In this document: piece after piece, positions 35,466-44,463 of the stretch
How the letters are laid out: every line of letters starts with the position of its first letter
How positions within the stretch are numbered: position 1 is the stretch's first letter
DNA from: DASUNP01 sp963728545
GTDB taxonomy: Bacteria; Acidobacteriota; Blastocatellia; UBA7656
NCBI GenBank assembly: GCA_963728545.1
Contig: CAVSKO010000002.1
Coordinates: 2,728,001 to 2,792,000, forward strand
Length of the DNA stretch: 64,000 nt
Direction: 5' to 3'
Position numbers and translations under genes: made by a program
The notes under the pieces: generated by a model
Seen by the model: only the letters and a program-made list of their open reading frames with translations
Told to the model about the DNA's origin: nothing
Databases searched by the model: none

Positions 35466-36473
35466 GTGACTACTGTGAGTGAGTACCTTGATGAATGGCT
35501 TAAGGTTGCTGCTAAGCCCAGAATAGCGCCGAACACGTTCGAGCAGTACACGGATGTTTTGAATCGCTATGTGCGGCCCGCAATCGGGAGCCAGAAGCTT
35601 TCCGGCGTGCGCCCGATGAATGTTCAGGCACTTTACTCCAATATGCAACAGCGAGGATTATCCGCTCGCGTCGTGCGCTATACTCATGCAGTTCTAAACT
35701 CAGCTCTCAAGCAGGCTGTCAGATGGACACTGCTCGCAATAAACCCTGCGGAGTTGGTCGAACTGCCAAAGGTCGAGCGCAAAGAGATGCAGGTATTAAC
35801 GCCAGCGCAAGCTGTACAATTCTTAGCTGCCGCTGAATCTGATCGTTATGGAGTCCTGTTCAATGTTGCACTTGTGACCGGTATGCGCCCCAGTGAATAC
35901 CTCGGATTGCAGTGGAAGGACATTAACTTTGAAACAGGAGATGTGACAGTTCAGCGTACGCTCACGTGGAAGCGAGATGGTACTTGGTATTTTGGTGAAC
36001 CTAAGACAAGCCAGAGCCGGCGTAGCATCCCTTCACCTAATTCTCTTATGCTGATTTTGAAAGAACACAAGAGAAGGCAGGCGGAAGAGCGCTTAAAGGC
36101 TGGGCCGAAGTATCATAACCATAATTTGGTGTTCGCGAGCCAAGAGGGAAAGCCGTTGATGCAGCATAACCTGATAATGCGGCACTTCAAGCCGATCCTC
36201 AGGAGGGCCGAGTTGCCTGAATTGATAAGGCTCTACGACCTGCGGCATACGTGCGCGACTCTGTTGCTCATAGCTGGAGTGAACCCAAAGATAGTTAGCG
36301 AGCGGCTAGGGCATTCAAGCGTTGTTATCACGCTGGATACTTATTCGCACGTTTTGCCTTCGATGCAGAGGGCAGCTTCTGAGAAGTTAGAGAGTTTGCT
36401 GTCCGGGAAATTTGGCACACCGTTGGCACACCAGCCTGATTCTATTCAATTAGCAAAGTCTGTAAATGATTGA
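35466..36473 (+). CDS. Tyrosine recombinase/integrase, probably N-terminally truncated
   Basis: The 335-residue product starts at GTG 35466 (VTTVSEYLDEWLKVAAKPR). A SAM-like core-binding domain covers residues 1-100 and the catalytic domain about 115-315. The catalytic set is visible: Arg in TGMRPSEYLGLQW, His-x-x-Arg in LYDLRHTCATLLL, His in ERLGHSSVVITLDTYSHV, and Tyr in the same DTYSHV. Upstream the frame reads GTFIRPSV and then hits the IS boundary at 35442. Related integrases have such a segment preceded by a 60-residue arm-binding domain, so that domain was probably lost to the IS. The tRNA-Gln attachment site lies 10 bp downstream. Loss of arm-site binding would make the island immobile. 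Confidence 0.88.
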   Translation: MTTVSEYLDEWLKVAAKPRIAPNTFEQYTDVLNRYVRPAIGSQKLSGVRPMNVQALYSNMQQRGLSARVVRYTHAVLNSALKQAVRWTLLAINPAELVELPKVERKEMQVLTPAQAVQFLAAAESDRYGVLFNVALVTGMRPSEYLGLQWKDINFETGDVTVQRTLTWKRDGTWYFGEPKTSQSRRSIPSPNSLMLILKEHKRRQAEERLKAGPKYHNHNLVFASQEGKPLMQHNLIMRHFKPILRRAELPELIRLYDLRHTCATLLLIAGVNPKIVSERLGHSSVVITLDTYSHVLPSMQRAASEKLESLLSGKFGTPLAHQPDSIQLAKSVND

Positions 36474-36480
36474 ATGGATT

Positions 36481-36554
36481 TGGCTGGGAGGCAGGGATTC
36501 GAACCCCGATAAGCAGATCCAGAGTCTGCTGTCCTACCGTTGAACGACCTCCCA
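36481..36554 (-). tRNA. tRNA-Gln (CUG anticodon)
   Basis: Reading the minus strand gives TGGGAGG (5' acceptor), a short D arm (TTCAACGGTAGGAC), the anticodon arm GCAGA-CTCTGGA-TCTGC with CTG at loop positions 3-5, the T arm GGGGTTCGAATCCCT, CCTCCCA and an encoded CCA after discriminator G. The U1-A72 pair is characteristic of bacterial tRNA-Gln. Bases 36484-36525 are repeated at the left end of the island, so this is the integration target, and the 3' half is supplied by the island. Confidence 0.95.
36484..36525 (-). repeat. attR: island copy of the tRNA-Gln 3' half
   Basis: This is identical over 42 bp to 4440-4481 and forms part of the functional tRNA gene. It lies 10 bp from the integrase stop. 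Confidence 0.9.
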
Positions 36555-36645
36555 GCATTGCTCAAAACTATATCGGCCTACTTATTTCATTGTCAAGTTT
36601 GACATAATCTCCCAATAAGTCTAAAAAGCCTCTATGGAGGCTCCT

Positions 36646-39600
36646 ATGATTATTCTTAAAAAGACTTTTGTAGCCGTGCAAATACTTCTGCTCTTGATCG
36701 CTATCTGGCCTGCTCGCTCGCTTGCTCAAACGCAAGATATAAGCTCTCAATCTACTGACGGCCTGCCTTATTTTACAGAGCCTGCTATCTCACCGGATCG
36801 CTCGGAGATTGCTTTCGTATCGGGAGGGGATATATGGACCGTCGCCTCCGCCGGCGGTGAAGCGCGATTGCTTGTCTCAAATCCTGCAAACGAATCTCGC
36901 CCTTTATTCTCACCCGATGGACGCCGCCTCGCTTTTATCTCAACTCGCACCGGAGGCGGCGATATCTATACACTCACGTTTCAAACCGGCGAGCTGAAGC
37001 GCGTGACCTTCGATGACGCCCTCGATCAATTGGACGGCTGGTCGCGCGACGGGCGCTGGATTTACTTCTCATCTTCAAGCCGCGACATATCGGGCATGAA
37101 CGACATATTCCGAGTGAGCGCCGACGGCGGCACCCCTCTTGAAATAAGCGCCGACCGCTACACCAGCGAATATCTCTCCGCCCCGTCGCCCGACGGGCGC
37201 AGCCTCGCTTTTACCGGTCGCGGCACCGCCCTGACTCAATGGTGGCGCAAGGGCCATAGCCATCTCGATGAGTGCGAAATATGGATACGGCGCGAAGCTA
37301 CGCCCGCAACCTATGAACGGCTGACCGACGGCGGCGCTAAAGAGATGTGGCCGATGTGGGACACGGACGGGCGCGACATATTTTATGTGTCTGATCGGAG
37401 CGGCGCGCAAAATCTCTGGACGCGGCCCGCCGCCGGGCCGACCAGACAGGTGACACAGTTCAAAGACGGTCGCGTGCTCTGGCCTAACATATCTTATGAC
37501 GGCAAGCTCATAGTCTTTGAACGCAACTTCGCGATCTGGAAATTCGACACCGCTACAAATCAAGCTACAGAGATTCCTATCACGCGGCGCGGCACGCCCG
37601 CCGGTCCTGCAATTGAGCACTTCAAGCTTACGGACCAGATTCGAGAGATGGTGCTCTCGCCCGATGGAAAGAAAGTCGCCTTTATTGTGCGCGGCGAGAT
37701 CTTTGCCGCTTCGGCTAAAGACGGCGGCGACGCGGCGCGCGTCACCTCAACCGCTGCCAATGAATCGCAAGTCGTCTGGTCGCCCGATAGCCGCCGCCTC
37801 GCCTACGCCTCGGACCGCGACGGCGCGTCGCACATATTTATGTACGACTTCGCAAATAATAGCGAAACTCAATTGACCAATGATGCTCAAAGCGATGCGA
37901 CGCCGCAGTTCTCGCCCGACGGGCGACAACTGGCCTTTGAGCGAAACGCGAAAGAGATTCGCCTGCTCGACCTCGACTCGAAACAAGACCGCCTGCTTGC
38001 TACGGGCTACCTGGATCGCCCGCCGCTCACTAACGCGCGCCCGTTCACCTTCTCGCCCGACGGACGCTTTATCGCGTTTATGCCGGCTGGCGACAAGCTC
38101 TTTAGAAATGTTTACGTCGTTCCAACCTCGGGCGGGCGGGCTGAGCCGGTCAGTTTTCTTGCGAACCTGTTCAGCAACTCGGTGTCTTGGAGCCCGGACG
38201 GAACGTTTATACTCTTCGACACGGGCCAGCGAACCGAGGCAACCAGCCTCGCCCGCATCGATCTGATCCCGCGCACCCCGCGATTCCGCGAAGACCAGTT
38301 CCGCGACCTCTTTAAAGAAGAGCCGCCGAAGACCCTAACGCCTCCGCGCACACAGCAGAGCCAGCCTCAGCCAAACGAGCGTCAAATCCCCGAGCCTCTG
38401 CCAGCCGCCGCGACTCAGCCGGGCGCAAGCGAAGAGCAGAAAAAGAGCCCGGTTAAACCGGTCAACATAGTATTCGCGGAGGTACGCCGACGTTTGAGCT
38501 TGCTCCCCGTGGGCGTGGATGTCGATTACCAGGCGATAAGCCCGGATGGGAAATGGGTTCTTATGACGGCGAGCGCGGCGGGACAGCAAAACCTCTACAT
38601 CTACTCGCTCGACGAGCTGGCGCGCGAGCCTGCGGTTGCGCGCCAGTTGACTTCGACTCCCGGCTTTAAGTCCGATGCGCAGTTTACGCCCGACAGTAAA
38701 GAAGTGTTTTACCTGGACCAGGGGCGAATAAACGTCGTGTCGCTTGAGACGCGCCAGCCGCGAACGATTGCCGTGACTGCCGAGATGGATGTCGATTTTG
38801 CGCGCGAGAAGCTCGAAGTATTTCATCAGGCGTGGAGCTATCTGCGCGACCATTTTTATGATCCGAATTTTCACGGCGTCAACTGGCAAAAGACGCGCGC
38901 GGTCTACCTTCCGCGCGTCAGTGCGGCGCGCACGCCCGACGAGACGCGCCGGTTGATTCAATTGATGATAGGCGAGCTGAACGCATCGCATCTGGGCATC
39001 ACTGCGCCGCCCGGCCTTACGGGGTCTTCAACCGGCAGGCTGGGTCTGCGCTTTGACCGCGCTGAGTACGAGAGCGCGGGTCGGTTGCGAGTGACGGAAG
39101 TCATCCCGCTCGCCCCCGCAGCCATTGGTAATATCAAACCGGGCGATTACCTTCTGGCGGTAGATAACGTTCAGATCAACGCGCGGACGAACCTCGACGA
39201 ACTGCTCGCTTACAAGATCAATCGCCGCGTGTCGCTCAGTGTCGCGGCGGCGGCCGACGGCGCAAACAGGCGCGAAGTCGTCGTGCGCCCCGTAAATATC
39301 TTTACTGAAAAGGGGCTCCTTTATCGCAAGTGGGTAGAAGAGAATCGCGAGTACGTGGCCCGCGTCAGCAATGGCCGGCTGGGCTATGTTCATATGTTCG
39401 ATATGTCTTCCGGGTCGCTCGCGCAGATGTATGTAGACCTCGACGCAGAGAATCATTCGCGCGAAGGCGTGGTCATAGACGTGCGCAACAACAACGGAGG
39501 GTTCGTCAACGTCTACGCTATCAACGTGCTGGCCCGTCGCGGGTATTTGACGATGACTCCGCGCGGATACCCCGCGGTCCCGGCCCGCACGATGCTCGGC

Positions 39601-39963
39601 CAACGCGCGCTTCAATTGCCGACCATACTGATCACAAACCAGCACTCGCTTTCCGACGCCGAAGACTTCACCGAAGGCTATCGCACATTGAAGCTCGGCA
39701 AAGTCGTCGGAGAACCCACATCCGGGTGGATAATTTACACCTGGAATCAGCCTTTGATCGATGGGTCTACTTTCCGATTGCCGCGCGTAAAAATCACCGC
39801 AAACGACGGCACGAACATGGAGCTGAACCCGCGCCCTGTCAACCTGCCCGTCACACGACCAATAGGCGAAAGCTACACAGGGCGTGACAGCCAGCTCGAC
39901 GTTGCGGTGCGCGAGTTACTAAATCAACTCAAGAATCCGGAGGGCGGCCATCGGCCCCGGTAA
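36646..39963 (+). CDS. Tricorn-like S41 peptidase with WD40/TolB-type propeller
   Basis: The ATG at 36646 is preceded by GGAGG at 5 bases. The ATG at 36634 includes that site. After a signal peptide (IILKKTFVAVQILLLLIAIW), residues 35-540 hold repeated SPDG-type blades of one or two beta-propellers. A Pro/Gln-rich linker lies near 560-605. A second propeller-like segment, a core helical domain (ARTPDETRRLIQLMIGELNA) and a PDZ domain (about 800-880, IKPGDYLLAVDNVQI) lead into the S41 protease domain. The nucleophile Ser is in NQHSLSDAEDF, with GVVIDVRNNNGGFV before it. This is the tricorn protease architecture, an extracytoplasmic peptidase that trims peptides in this group. It is the first chromosomal gene after the island. 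Confidence 0.88.
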   Translation: MIILKKTFVAVQILLLLIAIWPARSLAQTQDISSQSTDGLPYFTEPAISPDRSEIAFVSGGDIWTVASAGGEARLLVSNPANESRPLFSPDGRRLAFISTRTGGGDIYTLTFQTGELKRVTFDDALDQLDGWSRDGRWIYFSSSSRDISGMNDIFRVSADGGTPLEISADRYTSEYLSAPSPDGRSLAFTGRGTALTQWWRKGHSHLDECEIWIRREATPATYERLTDGGAKEMWPMWDTDGRDIFYVSDRSGAQNLWTRPAAGPTRQVTQFKDGRVLWPNISYDGKLIVFERNFAIWKFDTATNQATEIPITRRGTPAGPAIEHFKLTDQIREMVLSPDGKKVAFIVRGEIFAASAKDGGDAARVTSTAANESQVVWSPDSRRLAYASDRDGASHIFMYDFANNSETQLTNDAQSDATPQFSPDGRQLAFERNAKEIRLLDLDSKQDRLLATGYLDRPPLTNARPFTFSPDGRFIAFMPAGDKLFRNVYVVPTSGGRAEPVSFLANLFSNSVSWSPDGTFILFDTGQRTEATSLARIDLIPRTPRFREDQFRDLFKEEPPKTLTPPRTQQSQPQPNERQIPEPLPAAATQPGASEEQKKSPVKPVNIVFAEVRRRLSLLPVGVDVDYQAISPDGKWVLMTASAAGQQNLYIYSLDELAREPAVARQLTSTPGFKSDAQFTPDSKEVFYLDQGRINVVSLETRQPRTIAVTAEMDVDFAREKLEVFHQAWSYLRDHFYDPNFHGVNWQKTRAVYLPRVSAARTPDETRRLIQLMIGELNASHLGITAPPGLTGSSTGRLGLRFDRAEYESAGRLRVTEVIPLAPAAIGNIKPGDYLLAVDNVQINARTNLDELLAYKINRRVSLSVAAAADGANRREVVVRPVNIFTEKGLLYRKWVEENREYVARVSNGRLGYVHMFDMSSGSLAQMYVDLDAENHSREGVVIDVRNNNGGFVNVYAINVLARRGYLTMTPRGYPAVPARTMLGQRALQLPTILITNQHSLSDAEDFTEGYRTLKLGKVVGEPTSGWIIYTWNQPLIDGSTFRLPRVKITANDGTNMELNPRPVNLPVTRPIGESYTGRDSQLDVAVRELLNQLKNPEGGHRPR

Positions 39964-39991
39964 GGAGAAACCGGCAGAAGCGAGCTTACTT

Positions 39992-42817
39992 ATGACGACT
40001 GACCGGCAGAAGCGAGCAAGGGAGATTCTTAACGCCGCGTTTGATCGTAATTCCGGCGATCAAGCCGACTTCCTCCGCGAGGCCTGCGCAGGCGATGAAG
40101 AGTTGCTCGGCGAAGTCGAGTCGCTGCTCGTCGCTCAGCAAGAGGCGCAGACCGTTATCGAGTCTCACACCGAACCCCTGGCCGAGGGGTCCGTGTCCGC
40201 CACCCAAACGCTCGCGGGACGCGATGTCGGCCCTTACCACGTTCTCGCGCTCGTAGGCGTGGGCGGCATGGGCGAAATCTATCTGGCGAAAGATACGCGG
40301 CTCGACCGGCGCGTCGCGCTCAAGCTGTTGCCGGGAAAATATACCGGAGACGAGAGCAGCTTGCGGCGCTTTGTGCGCGAGGCCAAATCCGCTTCTGCTT
40401 TAAATCACCCGAACATCATTACCATTCATGACATAGGCCAGATAGACGATCTGCAATTCATAGCCACGGAGTTCATCGAAGGCCATAATCTGCGCCAGCT
40501 TATGCGCAGCGCGCGGATGAAGATCGGCGAGGCAGTCAACATCGCCATTCAAACCACGAGCGCGATTCGGGCGGCGCACGAAGCGGGAATCGTGCACCGG
40601 GACATCAAACCCGAAAACATTATGGTACGGCCAGACGGGCTGGTGAAGGTGCTCGACTTCGGCATAGCCAAGCTCACAGAGCGACCGGCGGGCCTGACGG
40701 ATGCAGGCGCGGGTGAGATATCGGGCATCTCGACTTTGCCGGGAATAGTGGTGGGCACGCCCAGGTATATGTCGCCGGAGCAGGCGCGCGGGCAGAAGAT
40801 AGATGAGCGAACGGACATCTTCAGCCTGGGCACGGTGATATATGAAATGATCGCGGGCCGTCGGCCCTTTGAAGGCGAGACGCCTACGGACGTGATCGCC
40901 GCGCTGTTGGGCAACGAGCCGCCGCCACTTTCCACCTATCTGCCGGGAGTGCCGCAATGGCTTGAGCAGATCGTGGCAAAGGCTTTGACGAAAGAGTGCG
41001 AACGACGTTATCAAACGGCTAAAGAGATGCAGGCCGATCTAAAGAGGCTCAGAGAAGGGCTGAATTATCAAGCCCGCCTGGACCAGCACGTCGCTTATGC
41101 CTTGCGGGATATTGATAACGATAATAAGACGGAAGCCCCCGCCCGGAATTATAATACCGTAGTAGACGTAAAGCCGGAGCGCGACTATCGCACCGTGGTA
41201 GACACGCCCCCCGGCGGCCCCGCATTAATAAAAGAAGAGATGGAAGCGAACAAGCCGGAGACAGCCGCAGGTCCTGGCTCAAAAGAATCTTCCTCGCGCG
41301 AGATCGTCGCCCGCACGAAGCGCGCAACGCCGAGATGGCAGATCGCAGGCGGCGCTTTGCTTGCAATCGCGCTTTTAGGTTTGATCTTTCTGTTCTGGCC
41401 TTTCGGCAAAACTCAAGTAACCGAACCCGTGGCAGGGCTGCAATCGATAGCGGTGCTTCCTTTCAAATCCTTGAGCGGCAGCAACACGGATGAGTACTTA
41501 GGCGTCGGGCTGACCGATTCATTGATAACCAGGCTCGGCGCGGTCAAGCGGGTCAGCGTGAAGCCTACGAGCGCGGTGCTCAAATACGGGCGGGCCGATC
41601 AAGACCCCGTCGCGGCAGGCCGCGAGCTGGGCGTTGATGCGGTGCTTGAGGGGAGCGTCAGAAAATCGGGCGAGCGCATAAGGGTCACGGTGCAGCTCGT
41701 AAGCGTTAAAACGGGAGGGCAGCTCTGGGCCGATACATTTGACGAAAAGGCTTCGGATGTCTTCACGGTCGAAGACCGCGTCTCGACGCGAGTGACCAGC
41801 ACGCTCAGCCTGAAGCTTACTGAAGAAGAAAGGAGGCAACTGGCTAAAAGGGCGACCGGCAGCACGGAAGCATACGAGATGTATCTGAAAGGCCGCTTTT
41901 ACTGGAACAAGCGGACGCCCGACACATTGATGAAAAGCACTGTTTTTTTTGAGCAGGCAATAGCCCTGGACCCGAACTTTGCGCTGGCTTACGCGGGGCT
42001 GGCCGACTCGTGTGTCCTGCTCGGCTCTCGTATATACGGGGTGCTGCCTCCGGTCGAAACCATGCCCAAGGCTAAGAAGGCCGCTATAAAAGCTATTGAG
42101 CTGGATGAGACGCTTGCCGAAGCGCACGCTTCGCTCGGGCTGGTTAAATTGCGTTATGAATGGGACTGGGCAGGGGCCGAGCAATCTTTCAAGCACGCCA
42201 TCGAGCTTAACCCGCAGTACGCGCCCGCCTACCAGTGGCTGTCGGATTATTTTATGGCGATGGGGCGCGGCGACGAGGCGATTGCTGAAATGAAGCTTGC
42301 GCGCGAGGCCGACCCATCGTCGGCAATAATCAACTCGGTCACATCAGTGCCTTATTACTACGCTCGCCAATACGACAGGGCCATTGAAGAGTGCAGGAAA
42401 TCGCTTGAGAAAGATCAGGATTCTTATATACCGCATTTGATAATGGCGCTCTCATACGCAGAGAAGAAAATGTATGAAGAATCCCTTGCGGCGATGCAAA
42501 AGGGGATGCCGGGACTGGGCAATTCGGGCGAAACTACAATGGCGTATCTTTATGCCGTATCGGGCAGAAGGGCGGAGGCATTAAAAGTGATCGAGAAGTT
42601 CAAGCAAAGTTCTAAGCAAACCTACATTGCGCCATCCCAGATAGCCTTGATCTACTCCGGTCTTAAAGATGCCGAACACACGATTGAGTGGCTAGAGCGG
42701 GCCTATAACGATAAGGTGACGGCACTGATGTACATTAAGGTAGACCCGAAGTATGATTGGATTCGATCAGACCCAAGATTCGTCTCGCTGATGCAGCGCA
42801 TGAAACTCACTACATAA
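39992..42817 (+). CDS. Ser/Thr protein kinase with transmembrane helix and TPR sensor domain
   Basis: This 941-residue protein has an N-terminal helical segment (about 1-75), then a complete Hanks kinase at 80-355: LVGVGGMGEIYLAKD (glycine loop), VALKLL, HRDIKPENIM, DFGIAKL, MSPEQA and DIFSLGTVIYEM. A disordered linker follows, a transmembrane helix near 450-468 (GGALLAIALLGLIFLFW), a periplasmic beta/alpha domain of the CHASE/FlgO type (SIAVLPFKSLSG, VDAVLEGSVRKSGERIRVTV), and TPR units from about 625 to the end. Proteins of this layout are membrane receptor kinases common in Acidobacteriota. It starts 28 bp after the tricorn-like gene stop, so they may be co-transcribed. Confidence 0.9.
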   Translation: MTTDRQKRAREILNAAFDRNSGDQADFLREACAGDEELLGEVESLLVAQQEAQTVIESHTEPLAEGSVSATQTLAGRDVGPYHVLALVGVGGMGEIYLAKDTRLDRRVALKLLPGKYTGDESSLRRFVREAKSASALNHPNIITIHDIGQIDDLQFIATEFIEGHNLRQLMRSARMKIGEAVNIAIQTTSAIRAAHEAGIVHRDIKPENIMVRPDGLVKVLDFGIAKLTERPAGLTDAGAGEISGISTLPGIVVGTPRYMSPEQARGQKIDERTDIFSLGTVIYEMIAGRRPFEGETPTDVIAALLGNEPPPLSTYLPGVPQWLEQIVAKALTKECERRYQTAKEMQADLKRLREGLNYQARLDQHVAYALRDIDNDNKTEAPARNYNTVVDVKPERDYRTVVDTPPGGPALIKEEMEANKPETAAGPGSKESSSREIVARTKRATPRWQIAGGALLAIALLGLIFLFWPFGKTQVTEPVAGLQSIAVLPFKSLSGSNTDEYLGVGLTDSLITRLGAVKRVSVKPTSAVLKYGRADQDPVAAGRELGVDAVLEGSVRKSGERIRVTVQLVSVKTGGQLWADTFDEKASDVFTVEDRVSTRVTSTLSLKLTEEERRQLAKRATGSTEAYEMYLKGRFYWNKRTPDTLMKSTVFFEQAIALDPNFALAYAGLADSCVLLGSRIYGVLPPVETMPKAKKAAIKAIELDETLAEAHASLGLVKLRYEWDWAGAEQSFKHAIELNPQYAPAYQWLSDYFMAMGRGDEAIAEMKLAREADPSSAIINSVTSVPYYYARQYDRAIEECRKSLEKDQDSYIPHLIMALSYAEKKMYEESLAAMQKGMPGLGNSGETTMAYLYAVSGRRAEALKVIEKFKQSSKQTYIAPSQIALIYSGLKDAEHTIEWLERAYNDKVTALMYIKVDPKYDWIRSDPRFVSLMQRMKLTT

Positions 42818-42839
42818 ACTCTTACCATTGAAGCTACAT

Positions 42840-42987
42840 CTTGGAGTGCGGCGACAAGTGATACTGCTGGCGAATTCAGTTTTGCACCACTTACAGAGAT
42901 CGAGCCGAAGAAATACCAACACTTACCATGCTGGATCCGCCGGTTATCCGAATTCGCCAGCAGTATCACTTGTCGCCGCACTCCAAG
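42840..42987. repeat. 148-bp element with perfect 38-bp inverted ends
   Basis: The left arm 42840-42877 begins CTTGGAGTGCGGCGACAAGT and is perfectly complementary to the right arm 42950-42987. The 72-base interior has no ORF. The outermost word is shared with the repeat at 30609-30696. It fills most of the gap between the kinase and the AsmA-like gene and would form a strong hairpin in RNA, so it may also act as a terminator. No clear target duplication is seen. Confidence 0.9.
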
Positions 42988-43061
42988 GAAAGCTTGCGCG
43001 GCTGCGCCCCGCCGAAGTAGCATGTATTTGTGCGGCGCTTTCAAGCTCTGTGAGAGAATAA

Positions 43062-44357
43062 ATGGCAAAACCATTGCGCTGGATCTGGCGCTTCGTGTTG
43101 TTTGTAATCATACTCGTCGTAGCAGCCATTCTTCTGGCTCCGCTCATACCGCTAACCCCGCTTAAACCCGCCGTCGAAGCTCGATTATCCACTATGCTTG
43201 GACGCAAGGTTGCGGTATCGTCGCTTCATCTCAACGTTCTGGGCGGTCCCTACCTTACCATTAACGGGATGACGGCCCGCGAAGACCCCGCGTTTGGCGA
43301 AGGCGACTTTCTAACAGCCGACGAAGTGCGGGCCGATTTCGCCTTGAAGGAGTATCTGCTAACCCGCCAGGTAGTCATTGACGGGATCGCTATCAAATCG
43401 CCCAGGTTTACTTTTATAAAAAACGCGAGCGGCGCGTGGAGTTGGACCACCATCGGCCAGCGTGAGGCGCTCTCGGCAAAGAGCGATTACAAATCCGCAC
43501 TCAAAGCTTCACCGAGCCTTTTCGCAGCCGCGTCTTTTTTTGCCCAGGGAGGGGCGGGCGCGACTTTCAAAAACATCCAGGTTGATAACGGCTCGGTAAA
43601 ACTGATAGACAAATCCGGGGGCCAGCCCGAAAGCCTCTACAACAACATCACCCTTCGCGCCTCGGTCGTCCCGGCAACCGACGCCCCTCAAACGACCAGC
43701 CACGTGACGGGCGAGTTAAAAACCGCATCCGACGCAACCGACGGCGTCGAGCTTTTGCAGACAGAAATGCCGTTCGACCTCTGGATAGACCGTGGCGCTA
43801 CGGCGGGTCTATCGGTCCGAGGCTCTGTAGGGCCGGGGCCGCTTGAGACAAAGAGCTTCACGGCGCGCAGTTTCAAACTCGACGGGCAGATTCGCGCCGA
43901 GCAACAGGGCGCATCGGCCATAAGCGGCAGCGGGCAGATTTCGTCAAGCGAGATGTTCATACCGGGCGTGAACCTGAGCGAGCGGGTAGCCAGCGCGCTC
44001 CGCATAGATCAGGTGGGCGATATGAACAACGGCACGATACTGGGGAGCCTGGAGACTGAATTTCAGCTCGGGCAAAACGTAGTCAACACGCAGAACCTGC
44101 GCATACAACAGCTCGACGGGCTGGGCGATGCGACGGCAAATCAAGGGTCGTTCAAGATAGAGGCCGCGCTCACGCTCAACTATGTCGCGACCGTAGTGCT
44201 GAGTCCCGACGCCACATCGCAGGTTAAAAAGTCCAGCCCGCTTATCGGGATGATTGCTACTATACTTGAGAGCAATAACCGCGTTTCCGTTCCCGTCAAC
44301 ATCACGGGCGACGCGCGCAATCCGCAAGTTCAAGTGGACGTCTCTAGAATATTTTAG
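43062..44357 (+). CDS. AsmA-family envelope protein
   Basis: This 431-residue protein has one N-terminal transmembrane helix (residues 10-30, FVLFVIILVVAAILLAPLIP). The AsmA signature region follows (VEARLSTMLGRKVAVSSLHL, then a beta-rich body with YLTINGMTARED and FKNIQVDNGSVKLIDK). The C-terminal half ends with repeated beta strands. AsmA-like proteins belong to the group that supports lipid transport between the membranes and are periplasmic, anchored in the inner membrane. No partner gene is nearby. The start is ATG at 43062, with purine-rich sequence (gagagaata) upstream. Confidence 0.75.
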   Translation: MAKPLRWIWRFVLFVIILVVAAILLAPLIPLTPLKPAVEARLSTMLGRKVAVSSLHLNVLGGPYLTINGMTAREDPAFGEGDFLTADEVRADFALKEYLLTRQVVIDGIAIKSPRFTFIKNASGAWSWTTIGQREALSAKSDYKSALKASPSLFAAASFFAQGGAGATFKNIQVDNGSVKLIDKSGGQPESLYNNITLRASVVPATDAPQTTSHVTGELKTASDATDGVELLQTEMPFDLWIDRGATAGLSVRGSVGPGPLETKSFTARSFKLDGQIRAEQQGASAISGSGQISSSEMFIPGVNLSERVASALRIDQVGDMNNGTILGSLETEFQLGQNVVNTQNLRIQQLDGLGDATANQGSFKIEAALTLNYVATVVLSPDATSQVKKSSPLIGMIATILESNNRVSVPVNITGDARNPQVQVDVSRIF

Positions 44358-44449
44358 ATCGCGGATTTCGGATTGAGGATTTAAAAACTGATCTGTTAAT
44401 CAGAGAATCAATTCTTAAATCCGCAATCCTCAATCAGAAATCCGCAATC
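44357..44449. repeat. Imperfect inverted repeat between the AsmA-like gene and the lipoprotein gene
   Basis: The left arm gatcgcggatttcggattga (44357 on) pairs with the right arm ending gaaatccgcaatc (44417-44449). Motifs such as ggattgcggattt recur within it. It has no coding potential and probably forms a hairpin between the two genes. Confidence 0.6.
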
Positions 44450-44463
44450 GAATGGGGGAAGGG

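Larger units (their letters stand above)
4440..36525. mobile_element. Integrative genomic island (about 32 kb) at tRNA-Gln(CUG)
   Basis: A perfect 42-bp direct repeat bounds the segment: 4440-4481 on the left, and 36484-36525 inside the intact tRNA gene on the right. A tyrosine-recombinase integrase lies immediately inside the right boundary. These are the marks of site-specific integration into a tRNA 3' half. Inside are CHAT proteases, a kinase/phosphatase/vWA set, regulators and a DUF927 remnant, with visibly AT-richer sequence than both flanks. The island shows no conjugation or phage structural genes, so it is either mobilised in trans or already immobile. The integrase appears truncated by an IS and several cargo genes are broken, which favours an ageing insertion. 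Confidence 0.85.
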
